Assembly: GCA_032719365.1 (NCBI GenBank)
Contig: CM064871.1
Location: 39,529,566-39,593,565, forward strand
DNA: 64,000 nt
Direction: 5' to 3'
Source of the DNA: Prinsepia uniflora
Taxonomy: Eukaryota > Streptophyta > Magnoliopsida > Rosales > Rosaceae
Positions 1 to 12,982 of this stretch are shown here, piece after piece; position 1 is the stretch's first letter; every line of letters starts with the position of its first letter. The notes beneath the pieces are model-generated. The model did not search any database and was not told where the DNA came from. It was given only the letters and a program-made list of their open reading frames with translations. The position numbers and the translations under genes are program-made.

Positions 1-23
1 TCATTTTTATATAATAAAAAATC

Positions 24-245
24 TGTTGTAAATTATATTAAGGGATATGTTTATTTATGTAAATGTGTACAAGAGGTAGATAGGTAATTGTACATATATA
101 TTAACCATATCCTTATACAAATGGGTTAATTAGTTTTTTATTGATGAACTCTTATTATTCTGAACGTATTATAGAATACAGTAAACATTCCATTTTCTCT
201 CTGCCTCCTTCTCTAAAATCTCTCCCTCCTAAATCCTTCACAACA
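24..245 (+). repeat. 5' LTR of the Copia element
   Basis: This 222-bp LTR starts TGTTGTAAATTATATTAAGG and ends CTTCACAACA. It pairs with 19712-19924 along its length, with scattered substitutions and a short length difference near the AT-rich middle. The sequence directly after it, beginning CGTTATCAGTACGATCG, is where the primer site should be. It does not match the usual tRNA-Met 3' end, so the primer tRNA is not determined. Confidence 0.9.
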
Positions 246-725
246 CGTTATCAGTACGATCGTCTCAGAATTGGTGATTATTCAAGTGGAGCATAAATTC
301 AATCAACACGATCGTTTCAGAATCGGTGATTATTCAAAATGGGGATAAATTCAATCAAGTAGGTTTTTTCGTTTCTTCAAAATTCAATTTTATTTCATTG
401 AATCAAACCTTAGAACACATGAATTCTAGGATTATTAAATTAATAATTATTTGGTAATTATTGAAATTAAATTCACTATTGAATTGCATATACTATGCTT
501 GAATTGATAGCAAAGGTTCTAGAAACATGTAAATTCTAGGGTTATATGCATAATTTGAAATTGATATTTGATAATTTATTTTGAAATTGGTTTGATTGGC
601 GTTAAATTGATAATTTATGAAACACGTACCACATGATGTTATCGGAATTAGTTTACTGATGTTGAATGGAATGATAATCATGTCAATTTTCCAATTTTGA
701 TCCAATGAAATTAGTTTACTGATGT
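246..725 (+). other. Copia leader, first part, non-coding
   Basis: AT-rich leader between the 5' LTR and the insertion at 726. A phrase of about 25 bp around GATCGTCTCAGAATTGGTGA is repeated with changes near 255-275 and 310-330. I see no coding sequence. The leader resumes after the insertion at 4979. Confidence 0.6.
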
Positions 726-899
726 TGACAGGACTCGTCCCCGAAGGACAAAGATAATCGTGTCCGGTCTTACTCCCGTCTGAAAAGTCAATTGAAGTTA
801 CGAATTTACCCTCAGCACTTGCCAAATAAGGGATAACCGCACCTGTGCCTACTCATGTCTCCACCTCTCGAATAGCCTCGATCATCGCGCCACGACCTG

Positions 900-2249
900 T
901 CATCCTGAGTAGTCTGCCTCACGTCGATAGGTCTACCCCCCCCCCTAGGTCTCACCAATTTCACCATATATATTTACCAAGGTTACCACTTAAATATCAT
1001 CAATTTTATCACATTCGTAGCTCTAGTCGACTCACCGACTTCCATACCTTAACCAATCACGGACATCTCCATATCTGTCCAACGCACAATCATGAAAGAG
1101 TGGATAGCCCGGGACCTACCGAATACATACGTCTTGGTTAAACGTACAACTATGTCACCACTCTAGAGGCTACTCAGGCCTCTTGCCAAGTAACTGCAAT
1201 CCTCGGGCATGTGGTCCCAACTAAACACCCCCTACGGTCCACCATGGGCTCTACCAACTCTCCCCTTGCTTGTCACATCAACAATCAATGCAGGAGACAA
1301 TCCCTGCTCCATTGCACCCCAACTGGTGCCTCTATCGCTTTATCAATCGATGTAACCATTTCCTTATGATGTGACCAGATGACTCAAAACCATGAGCAAT
1401 TAACCTTAGCATTTAATCACCCAATGGACCCAACTGGCATCCCACTGCACTGGACCATCTCTGAAGTCCAAATCTTTGTGTACTACAGGTCTCTGCCCGA
1501 ACTTTCAATCACTAAGTGAAATTGACACGACCCATTCAAGTCCATAAGTCCACTAAACAGGGTTAAATAATACCAATCCATACATTCATAACCCATACGT
1601 ATCTGACCCTATCCCAATTCTTGGCATCCCAGGTGCCGAACATTCCTCAATCAAGGGTCGATCGTGTTAGAAACCGTAGTTATATTTCAACCTTTACGGC
1701 TCATCCTGAGCCCTGATACATTACCATGACTCATCTCGAGTCCTAACCGATCTCCTGACTCACTTTGAGTCCCATTTTTCTGTCTCTACTCCTCTCGAGT
1801 CCAATCTTGACTCCTTTTGAGTCCAATCTCATAACAATCATCTATGCCATCATTGGCATACCCGGTCACCGAGCAATTACTGTTGGTGAGCCACATCTTA
1901 TACGACCTATAAGGCCTTAAGGGATATCCCATCATATTCTAGACTTATTAGACATACATTCCACTTAAATAATTCACTAAGAATAATCTCATCCTGGGTC
2001 CAACCTGCCCATTTGTGCTACCTTTCTAGCCTCGGGGCTCGATCGTTCTTGGGACCCACACAAGTCCGTGTTTAACAGTTAGTAATTCACAGTGTACACT
2101 AATTAACATCTGACCCCAATTCAGGGTCAATTTCATTTTGAGATCTATCACGAAGTCTCATTTACCCTCGTATACCCGTCTCACTACCAGGTCGCGCATG
2201 AGGCTTATGTTTCGGAGGCATGACGTGGCAACAAAATCAGCAACTTAGT
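900..2249 (-). other. Internal remnant of the large-LTR element, no surviving ORF
   Basis: This is the leader-side part of the interior next to the primer site. It contains repeated short phrases such as GACTCAxxxxGAGTCC around 1720-1810 but no recognisable gag or pol in any frame. The rest of the interior and most of the 3' LTR are deleted between here and 899. Confidence 0.6.
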
Positions 2250-2261
2250 GCTCTGATACCA
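2250..2261 (-). other. Primer binding site, initiator tRNA-Met type
   Basis: On the minus strand this reads TGGTATCAGAGC, the classic plant retrotransposon site complementary to the 3' end of initiator tRNA-Met. It lies three bases inside the 5' LTR (2265-4978), as expected. Confidence 0.9.
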
Positions 2262-4978
2262 ATTTGACAGGACCCATCCCCGAAGGACATAGATAATCGT
2301 GCCCGGTCCTACTCTCGTCTGACAAGTCAACTGAAGTAACGAATTTACTCTCAGCACTTGCCAAACAAGGGATAACCGCACTTGTGCCTACTCATGCCTC
2401 CACCTCTCGAATAGCCTCGATCATCGCACCACGACCTGGAAGCTCAATAAAAACATAAAAGGTGTGAGTGGACGAAAATAAAGTTTTAGAAATACATTTA
2501 ACAAAATACATTCTTACCGTCCAGTTTCACAAACATGCATGCATATCATAAAACATGAGTAATAACGTGAAATCAATTAAGTATGAACAGTGGACCGATA
2601 AAATCAAAACATGTTTTCCCATCGTCCACATTTTCTCCGAAACTTATGTTCATCAAATCAGTTCATGATATAAAGTATCTGGACACAAATATCAATAAAT
2701 TATAAATATCACCAATCCTCAATATCCAAGTAACCGTCACAATATCAATGCAACGCGTGCAAACTCGGGTGTCTCACGTCCAAGTACCTCCTCAGGATCT
2801 ACGACGTCTGGGGTGATATCATCTCCACGATCAACGACGTCTGGAGGATATCATCATAATCTCCCACTCCTGAGATTGAGCCTCCCTCGGAACTACTCAT
2901 CTCCAGGCAGTGGATCGTGACTACTCTAGGATCTACGACGTCTGGAGGAGACTATCAAATCATAGAGTATGGTATATGTGGAACAGTCACCAAATCCAGT
3001 AATCTCATTTTAAAACCATTCATGTCTCAAATCAAATAAAAAACATTTCAACAGGGCCTATGCCCGAAACATAGCTTTTACAAAACAAGTTCCACAAATC
3101 CATCATAAAACAGTGTCCAGAATTCAATTTATAAATCAAAATCATCAATTTAATCATATTCACATGTGACTCCAAATCCGAGTCAAAATCACTATCCAAT
3201 TGGGTCTCAAGCCCAAAATATCATTTTTCACGTAAATTCGTGCAATCGCAACCTCAGTTGCCATTTTCACATAAATCCATAAAATATATCTAAAAATCAT
3301 TAAAAATCCATAAAATCAATCACTGACTCATAATCCGAGTCAAAACCAATCTCAAATCCCGGGTCTTCACCCAAAACAGCAATATCACAGTTTTCTCAAA
3401 AATCATGCCCAAAATCATATAAAATAATATAATATTCCCAAAATCCGGAACTCATCATATCGAAACATTAATCATGCCAAATCATTTCAAATCATATAAT
3501 AAAGCATTTAAAACAATATGCATGCATTCTGGGTAGAAAACAAAAGTCCACTCACACACCGTCCATATCGCTCGCTTTCCGAGATGCACGTTTTTTCGTA
3601 ATTTTCGACACTTTCCAGGAATTCGAAGTCCTGTCCAAAATCTTTATTCAAGGTCACTAATGACTTAATTAACATCATATTAATTTCCCATAATTTTCCG
3701 GGAATTAATTACGAATTAAAAATGTCACATAAACCTTCGGATCCTCGAAACAATATTGAAACGGTGTCCGATCGACTTGAAACCAATGCCAAAATGTTTG
3801 TTACATTAAAAGGAACAAGTTTCATGTTGATCTCACCTTGAAAATCTCGCTCACGCGCCCCCACGTGCCTGCTACAGTAACAGTGACTGTTCATCGTCCC
3901 AAACCATTTGACTGATAAACTGGTCTTGCAACCCGCGAAACAAGCCGATTCGATCCTCATCAATTCTGCATCATTTATTTCAATTGAGTCATCTAAAATC
4001 ATCGTTTAATCCTTAATTAAGGATCTATAAGATCAATTTCACCATTCCTTACCTCGAAGGTAGTCGACTGCCCGTGATAAGTCAAAGGGTGTTCCTCGTT
4101 TGCTCTTGTCGATTCTCAACGATTCCTTCCAATTGACTCACTCAGAAGCTTTGCAGGGTTCCTTCAACTATGTTTCCAATCTCAATTTCAAGCTCCAATC
4201 CCTCTAACCATTCCAACTCAACTGGGATTTCCAAAACTGAACTCAAGTGTCGTCTGGGCTCATTTCTTCACCATTTTCTTCACTTTCAATCCCATTCGAC
4301 TCGTTTAGACTTCTAGAAGCTCATCCTTGTCTCTGATTCCATCAATTGACCGTCCAATTAAAAATTCAATTCTAAATCATTAATTAAGGTTTTCGGGTGG
4401 GTTTCAGGTTTTCTGGGTTTTCCTTCCCCTTTTTCTTTCTTTTTCCTCACGATTTCATCGTCTCAATTCCTCTCTAGTTTTCCTTTTCTCTCAATTAGTT
4501 GTTGGGGAGGTCGATCAAGTAGGGTTGTGTCTCTGGTCTCTCTGTTTTACCTCCAAGATGCACACACGGGGTCTAATTCCCTTTTACTTGCACTTAACGA
4601 AATCACACACCGCACACACATTCACTTGCCACTAATCCATATTCTGCTAGTAACAGATGTCACTCAAGGGGCTAACTGACTCACCAAATTGGCTGAGTAA
4701 TCCAACACTGCGTCAATTTTCCATTCTGCCCTTCCTTTGCAAAATTACCAAATTGCCCTTCACTCTTTCAGGCTCATAATTTTTTTCATCCGAATCCCGA
4801 TTGACGCATGCCACCTGTCTACGGATTCAGTGTCTCGAGACCTATCCAACGGTACTCACGAAAAGTCCAAACAAGGTCTTGATCAAAAAGTCAACTTTCG
4901 GCCCTTATAACCTGGGGCAAAATCGTCATTTCCTTCAAATTTCCAAATTTTCCTGTTTCGAATTTCTGGGTCGTTACA

Positions 4979-5608
4979 GATGTTGACGGTTCCATATTTA
5001 TTTCCATATTTTCGGCCATTCCCACACATTTTGACTCAATCCAACTCCTTTTGAAATTCCAATTAATGGCTAAAACAGAGGAAGAAATATAGAAGGACCC
5101 CAGATGGCTACCCAAAAGCCCAAAAAAAAAAACACCAGCCCAGAAGGCCACTTAATTGGGCAGCCCAGAAGGCAACATCCCAGTGCTACAGTGCGCAGCT
5201 CGGCTCCCAGGTGGCTTCCGCTGGCTCGGCTCGCCACCGGCAAGGATCCGACAAAAAAAAAAAACAGAATCTTCCTTTGCACTCCTCGGGCCTAAAACAT
5301 ATCCTCATGCATGCCTGAAGAAATGCATTACACCTAAATTAAGGGTTAAAGTAGCATTTGTTCCTACTATTTATGCATATTCCATTGTTTAACTGTTTGT
5401 ATATGTTTTAATTATTTAAAATTGCATACCTATTATTTATATGTTATTTAGGAATGTCATAGACTACTTGTAAATAAAAGGAACCTGAAGTTTCCTTCAT
5501 TGATATCCTGAATTATCATACCATGTTATAGAACCTGAAGTTCTCATTAGTTTCTTATGGATGTGTTTTTCCCAAAGCACTAATTCTATTCATTAATCTT
5601 GGTAAAGC
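4979..5608 (+). other. Copia leader, second part, non-coding
   Basis: The Copia leader continues from the TSD copy to the gag start codon. Two poly-A stretches (about 5125 and 5254) enclose a GC-rich patch (5140-5250) that could be a small independent insertion, but I found no TSD or inverted repeat to support that. No coding sequence is convincing. Confidence 0.5.
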
Positions 5609-6413
5609 ATGGCACATCTCAACAAACTGGATTTTGACGCACTAGAAGTTTCCGGAAGAAACCACTACTAATAGACTGAAGATGTGAAGCTTCATCTCAC
5701 TACAAAGAGAATCCAGTCAACCATCCAAGAAGATAATGTGGCTTCAGAGCATCAGAAGGCGGACGCTATGATCGTCATTCGAAGGCATATGGATCACGCA
5801 CTGCAGCGTGAATATTGGGTCAAGAGGACCCGAGAGTTTTGTGGGTTTCACTGGCTGATCGTTTCGATCACCAGAAGGACATATTCTTACCTGAAGTAAG
5901 ACATGACTGGCATAACATTCATTTCTAGGATTTTAAATCCGTAAACGAATATAATTCTGAGATATGCCATATCCAGTCTCTTCTCAAGTATTGTGGGGAG
6001 GAGCTCACTGAAACTGACCTACTTGAGAAGACTTTCTCCACATTTCCTGCCTCGTGTATTGTACTGCAGCAACAATACAGAGAGGGGAAGTTTACCAGGT
6101 TCGCGGAGTTGATCACTACTTTGTTGCTCGCTGAAAAGAACATCATTTTTTTAATGAAGAATGATCAATCCCGACCTGTGGGTACTAGTGCAGCACCTTT
6201 GCCTGAACCAAACACTGTTACACCTCGCGATGCCAACCGTGAGTGGAGAAACAGGGGTCGTGGTAGAGGTGGAGGATGTAACCGTCCAACACATGGTGCA
6301 CACCCCTATGACCGCGTCCATGGTTACCATGCCCCACGTGGTCGTGGTAATTGTGGTCTAGGCCCACTTGGTGGACACCCCTATGACTGAGCCCAAGATT
6401 ACCATGCCCTACG

Positions 6414-9335
6414 TGTCAGGACCCGTCCCAAATATCACCTCGATACCCGGGATGAACCCTGCTCCCGTCTGACAATCACACTTACAGTACCAAAACATGA
6501 CCTTAATACAACTATAAGCATAACTATCAGACGAAGGAGTAAATATATACAACAGTAAGCCAGAGCATAGTTCTACAAAATGGGCACCAAAAGTCCTACA
6601 AGTCTAAGTCCGCAACGGAAGAACGTCGGAAGCTCTATGCCTCGATATCTGCCTCAACGTTCACCCCAGCGCTATCACCACGACCTGGAGGGAATTTGAA
6701 AAAAAAAAAGAAGGTGTGAGTGGACCGAAAGGAATAAAAATTTTAAAACCGTTTACCATCAAATCAAAGTAAAGAAATATAATCATTTGTTCCCTCCGGT
6801 TTAAAACCAGGCATGCCCAACAAAGTATTAGAAAAATCATAATATGAAACATCATAAGAAACAGAAACACTATAAACATCATAAGAAACAGATACACTAT
6901 AAAACTGATATAGAAACCAGAGCATAAACATCAAACCACTTTTTCCGATCAAACCTGCTGGACCTATCCGAGTCTTTAAACTCAACCAGGCCTCACATAT
7001 AAATCCGAGTCTTTAAACTCCCGAGTCTTTAAACTCAATAGGCCTATGGGGGTAATATCGTAATATCCGAGTCTTTAAACTCCCGAGTCTTTAAACTCAA
7101 TCCGGGCCCGTCCCCCGTCAATCAATATCCGGGTCTTTAAACCCAATATCCAGATCCAGCAAATCCAATCCATATCCAGTGTAAAACCAATTCAAAATCC
7201 ATCGCCAAATTCGAATTCGAAATCCCCGGTTCGAAGCCCTTCCGGCGTTCAGAACCGACATTCCGAACCCAAATCCGGAAAAAGATCCATGTTCATAACA
7301 AAACCATAGGAAAATCCTAAATCAGATTCCACAACCCATTTAGGTTAAATTTCTAAATTATAGCATCAAAATCTGAAAACCTGCTTTTTCTCGAAAAACG
7401 TGCAAAATCCCGAAAATGTCTCGAAAAACGTGCAAACATCTCAATCACATATAATCATCATCAGGACATAAAAACACACATAAAAATCATAAAACATTAC
7501 TAAAAACAGTTAGGCATGCTCGGAAGTAAGAAAGAGTCCACTCACAGTTCAGAGCAAGTCACTCGCGCCCCGTGCGCTCCTCAACCGTCTCTGGTGTCTC
7601 CCGTCCTGTCAATAGATACCAAATAGGGTCACAATTATATCACGGATACCTTCCCTATTTTCCCCAATTTTTCGGGAATTTAATAATATTTTAATCCTAA
7701 TCCCTAAATCGTACGGATTCCCGAACCATCCCGTAACACCGTCCGATTAACCCGAAAACTATACCATTGGATTCGTTAGAACATTTAGGACTAAACTCAT
7801 GTTGGAAGCTTGGCCGGATTCCTCCTCACGCGCCTCCACGCGCCGCCCAAAGTGGCTGCGCATGGGCCTCACGCGCCTGCTACAGTGCCACCGTCTTCCT
7901 TGCCCGAACCCGGTTCGCACCAGACGGCAACCCGGACCGGCGAGAGCCGTTCTCCGCCGTCCGGCCACCATTTCCCCTCCTATCTTCACCTAAAGCTTCG
8001 TCCACTCTCAAAGAATCCATCCCCCTCACTCTCTTAGTTCGACTCGATCCATAGCTTCACAACTGCAGCTCGAAAGAAAAACCAAACAATCCTCTGTTTT
8101 TCTTCCCGGCCACTCCGCACTTCCCCCTTCACGGTGGTCACTCCAAACTCCTTCCACGACTTCACTGAACCACACACAACTCACGGGAACCCTCGATTCA
8201 TCCTCCAACTCCACGATTTTCCGTTTGAAAATCACGGCTAAACAGGGTACAGAGTACCCGCCGTCGAACCACCTCCCACCGTGAACTTCCCGTCACGGCA
8301 ACCACCATAAACGACTCCTAGGACCTCCCTAAACCACACTTCACTCACCAAACCCTTCGATTCTAGCTCTAGGTCCACGACTTTTAAAATGAAAATCTAC
8401 GAAAAATAGAGCAAAAGAGATTACCTTTCGATTCCGGCGCCGCCGTGAGAACCGTCACCCACCACGGTGCTCGTGGGACTCCCCGTAGCCTCCTGAGTCT
8501 TCTAGTGGCTTGAATCGGTCCACCACTCAACACAACAGTCACCACCAGCCACTTCCTCCTCTGTTTCTTCCAAATATCCAGCCGTCCACCACGTCGTCTC
8601 CGTGCACGGTTGCAACTCCAGACCACGATCACCAGCTCCTCCTTTCCTCACTGTCTTTCTCTCGACTCACACTTCACTCTCCCTAGCATCAAAATCGATC
8701 ACCGCCTCACCCAACTCTTCTCTCTGTTTTCTGTTTCCTTCGAAGGTGTGCACGGTTCAAATGAGGATAACGTGTGGCCGTGCACACTTGAGAACGTAGT
8801 GGAACCATCCAATCCCCTGCACGTGTCCACTAACCATAGGCTAGCCCAAAAATCTCTGCCACTTGCCCTCATCTAATTGGGCTGAGGGGAAATGACCAAA
8901 ATGCCCCTCCTGCACAAATTACCATTTTGCCCTCAGACTTTCCAGACCCGTATCTTTTCCGTCCGACGTCCGATGACAGCGTGCCGCCTGCCGTTGAACT
9001 CAGGACGTCGAGACCTATCCAACGGTCCTCGGTCTACGTGAAAATCACAAGTCCTCCAAAAAGTCAACATTTCCCTTATTGACTCAAAATTACGGTAACG
9101 CCCCCAACCTTCCGTACATCATAACTTTTCCTCCGGTTCTCCGAATCGAACCTGCCACCTGTCTATGGACTCGTGACGTCCTAAACTACGTCACGGTCAA
9201 GGGCTAACACTCATCCAATCGATAGTACAAAAAGTCAACTTTTCATCTACTATTAACAAGGGCAAAATCGTCCTTTTTTACAAAACTTCACAAAAATTAC
9301 ATTTTTTACCCTTCCCGTAGGTACGGGTTGTTACA
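6414..9335 (-). mobile_element. Solo LTR of the large-LTR family (copy 2)
   Basis: This 2922-bp unit has the perfect TSD CTACG at 6409-6413 and 9336-9340, and sits in the Gly/Arg-rich part of the Copia gag. It begins TGTCAGGACCCGTCCC and ends CGGGTTGTTACA on the plus strand, so the LTR itself reads on the minus strand. No primer site, internal region or second LTR is present, which fits recombination between two LTRs. Its outer 100 bp nearly match copy 3, so both are probably of similar age. ORFs within it (for example 7759-7989 and 8384-8632) look incidental. Confidence 0.92.
6967..7145 (-). repeat. Short tandem motif inside the LTR (GAGTCTTTAAACTC)
   Basis: Five copies of GAGTCTTTAAACTC and one variant GGGTCTTTAAACCC occur in this stretch, some directly abutting. 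Equivalent arrays are present in copy 3 (about 9897-10080) and in the LTR at 20942 (about 21525-21740). Confidence 0.9.
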
Positions 9336-10223
9336 CTACGTGGCCGTTGTCAGGACCCGTCCCAAATATCACCTCGATACCCGGGACTAACCCTGATCCC
9401 GTCTGACAATCACACTTACAGTACCAAAAATAACCTTAATGCAACTATAAGCACAACTATCAGACGAAGGAGTAAATATATACACTAGTAAGTCAGAGCA
9501 TAATTCTACAAAATGGGCACAAAAAGTCCTACAATTCTAAGTCCGCAACGGAAGAACGTCGTAAGCTCTATGCCTCGATATCTGCCTCAACGTTCACCCC
9601 AGCGCTATCACCACGACCTGGAGGGAAATTTAAAAACAGAAGGTGTGAGTGGACTGGAATGAATAGAAGTTTCAAACAGTTTCTCGTCAAATCAGAGTTA
9701 TGGAAAAGTAATAAGTTGTTCCCTCCGTTTTGAAAACAGGCATGCCCAACTAAATATTAGAAAATCAGAATATGGAACATCATAAGAAACAGAAACACTA
9801 TAAAACATCATAAGAAACAGATACACTATAAAACTGATATAGAAAGCAGAGCATGACATCAAATCATCATTTCCGATCAAACCTGCTGGACCTATCCGAG
9901 TCTTTAAACTCAACCAGGCCTCAAATATAAATCCGAGTCTTTAAACTCCCGAGTCTTTAAACTCAATAGGCCTATGGGGGTAATGTCATAATTGTCCGAG
10001 TCTTTAAACTCCCGAGTCTTTAAACTCAATCCGGGCCCGTCCCCTATCAAACAATATCCGGGTCTTTAAACCCATATCCAGATCCAGCAAATCCAATCCA
10101 TTTAAAAACCATTTCTAACTCCATATTCAAACTCGAATTCGGAATCCCCGGTTCGAAGCCCTACCGGCGTTCAAAACCGACATTCCGAACCCAAATCCGG
10201 AAAATCCATTTCCATACCAAAAA

Positions 10224-12982
10224 TGTAACGACCCGTCCCAAATTCCTAGATTAGATTAGTGACTAATCACGATTAGTGAGGCTAATCCGTGATTAGTAGA
10301 GCGAAACCGGACGAACGATGCGGAATGACCGTTTTGCCCCTGGTGGTGGCAAAACGTTGACTTTTCGATCGGGCGGTCAAAGGGACTTTGACCGATGACC
10401 GTGACGTAGTTCGTGACGTCACGAGTTCATAGACAGGTGGCACGTTCAATTCCGACGTTCGTAGAAGAAGTTATGACGTTCGGAAGTCCAAGGGCATTTT
10501 GGTAATTTGGGTGAATAGGAGGTCAAAAGTTGACTTTTTGACCAGGAGGTCCGATGGCCGAGGGCCGAAGACCGTTACGTAGATAAGGACGATACGAATC
10601 CGTAGACAGGCGGCACGTCGAATTTGGACGTTCGACGGCGAAGTTACGGTTCACGGAAGTTCTCGGTTACTATTCATAATTACACGTTTTACGAGGACCG
10701 TTTGTCTTTAGTGGGGCCAGTTACTTTTCAGCAACCAATGGATGAGTGACACTTGTCACCCATCCACTGGCTACCATTCCACATACATGCATCCAACCAT
10801 TCACCGTGCATCCATTTTCCATTTTTCCTTCCAACCAAACCCGATCTCATTCCTCTCCTCTGTGCGATCCAAACACCAAACCCTTAATCCCAAATACTCC
10901 TGGAGAGAACAGAGAGTGAGAGAGGAGGCCAGGACGGACTGGATGGTGGCGAGATCGGGGGCCGCCGTGCACGGTGGTCGTGGACCCGCGAAGGTAAAAA
11001 TTTTACCTTCAAATTTCATTTTCGGGTTTTAGGTGTTAGGGCTGAGTTCTAATGATTGGGATGAGTTTATTGAGGTTGTAGGAAGGCATAGAGGGTGGTT
11101 TGGACGGAGGTGAAGGGCTGAGCAGCCCTGGGTGCAATCGGAAAAATTGGACCGATTATGGGAGATTTGGACGGACGGGTTTTGTGGGGTTTTTCCTAGT
11201 TTTCTTGATTAGGATAGATTGGAAATGAGAAAATAGGAATTTAGGAATTGAAATGAAGGAAATCGGACCAAAAATGAGGGAGAAGGAGGCCTGGACCGGT
11301 TACGCCGGTCCAGTTGCAGAGGTCGGACCGGATCGGCCGGCCCAGACCGGTTCGATCGCTGGGAACGACGCACTGTTCACCGGCGCGTGAGCCCACGCGC
11401 AGGGGCCTTTGGGCAGCGCGTGGCAGCGCGTGGTGGGGTTTCTGGGGATGTGTCCAACATATGAAATCATCTATTCGATGTAACGAACATTTTGGGACTG
11501 GTTTCGAGTCGATCGGACACCGTCTCGATATGTTTCGGGGCATCGGAAGGTTTAGGTTCGGGATTAAAAATAGTTAAAAATACGAGAAAATTACGGGGCT
11601 TTAGTGGGAGGTTAATTAAGTAGTTAGTAACCTTATATTACGATTTGGACAGGTTTGGGAGTCCCGGTGACGGTGATCGGCTCGGGGAGCCGTATGGCAC
11701 GCAAATCGAGGCGGCAGCTCGGACGGTCTGTGAGTGGACCTTGTTTTCTAAATTGGTGCATGCATAAATGTTTATTATATGTTTTATTACTTGTTTGATG
11801 ATGCCATGGGTGCATTTGTATGTGGTTATGTATAAGCACGTATTTCGAGGTTTCGGCCTTATACGGTGCTTATACGGGTCTGTATTTCTTTATTGATTTA
11901 AATGAACTGAATTTGGATTTCAAAATGATAAACACGGGTACGAGACCCAGTCACTTTACGGTTTTGATTTCAGGTCAGGGAACCTTAAATGGATTCCCAG
12001 GTTCATGACGGTTTATGGGAACCGGCATGAACCCTTGTTATGGTATCATGGTTCATGACGGTTTATGGGAACCGGCATGAACCCTTGTTGGTTATGTTAT
12101 TACGGTACATGACGGTTTATGGGAACCGGCATGTTACCTGGTTATGTTATTACGATACATGACGGTTTATGGGAACCGGCATGTTACTTGATTATGGATA
12201 TTATGGATCATGACGGTTCAGGGGAACCGGTCATGAATGTTTATGTTATGTATATATATGTTCGTCTACCTTCCTTTACTTCTATTATCTCCTCCGGGGA
12301 GGGTCGTTGGCCTGGGTGGACCCCGGAGTAGTCACGGAGCACCGACTGAGTGGAGTCACCCCCCAGTTGGGTTCCTTACTCTCAGGAAGGCTATGATTAC
12401 TATTACCTCGGGTAGGGTCAGTGGTCTGCGGACATTGATCTTGACTTTGAGAAGACTCGGATTGAGACCTGGGTGGCACGCGCGTGGCTTTGGATACCGT
12501 GACAGGATTGGTTGTGTGACTTATATATATGTATGTGATGGATATATGATATATGATATGTGGTGTGTACAGGTGTGCATAGGATTTGGGCAGTGGCCCG
12601 TATGGTCGTTTTTATTGTGGTCCTTTCGACCTTAGTTTATATCTGCTTTGGGCTTAGTCCCACATATGGTTGTTTTGGATAAATGGTTTTCGAATGCATG
12701 CATACTTTTTAGTGGAGGGTACAAATGTCTTCCTTATTAAATGTTTTTATAAACTCTTTGTTTTGTCCACTCACAGTTTTTAATGTTTTGACTGCCCTTC
12801 AGGTTGACATCGGATGTGGACTGTAGCAGGGACCGAGATATCACATGCCTCCTCCGGATCCTGGCGTACTCTGATAGCCCGGGAGGGCAAAGGACGAAAA
12901 TATCCCTTGTCTGACACTTCGTGTCAGACGGGAGCAGGGTCATCCCGCACTAATCCCGGGGGGATTGGGATGGGTCCTGTCA
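10224..12982 (+). mobile_element. Solo LTR of the large-LTR family (copy 4), nested in copy 3 in the opposite orientation
   Basis: This 2759-bp LTR starts TGTAACGACCCGTCCC and ends GGGATGGGTCCTGTCA. The TSD is AAAAA (10219-10223 and 12983-12987). That TSD is low complexity, but the sequence of copy 2 across the same place (near 7298-7310) has no insertion, which confirms the empty site. It is the clearest plus-strand view of the LTR. Confidence 0.9.
12003..12235 (+). repeat. Tandem repeat of about 50-60 bp in the LTR
   Basis: Five imperfect units carry the core CATGACGGTTTATGGGAACC followed by GGCATG and a spacer ending in TTATG. The array occupies the part of the LTR where other copies carry unrelated short repeats. 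Confidence 0.9.

Larger units (their letters stand above)
726..4978 (-). mobile_element. Large-LTR retrotransposon, minus orientation, with one LTR nearly deleted
   Basis: A perfect 5-bp TSD GATGT flanks the unit (721-725 and 4979-4983). Read on the minus strand it is a complete 5' LTR (4978 to 2265, 2714 bp), then a primer site, then about 1.35 kb of internal sequence, then only the last 174 bp of the 3' LTR (899 to 726). The 174-bp end at 726-899 and the matching end at 2265-2438 are the internal evidence that these are the two LTRs of one element. The LTR reads TGTAAC at one end and CTGTCA at the other. LTR length and primer site would suit a Del/Tekay-type Gypsy chromovirus, but no coding domain survives to prove it. 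Confidence 0.85.

Noticed and set aside
845..1141. 98-codon plus-strand ORF
   Set aside because: It crosses the boundary of the LTR remnant and the internal region of the element at 726-4978 and has no motif.
12237..12635. 132-codon ORF in a solo LTR
   Set aside because: It lies inside copy 4 and partly in its tandem repeat. No family motif, and homologous LTRs do not keep the frame.
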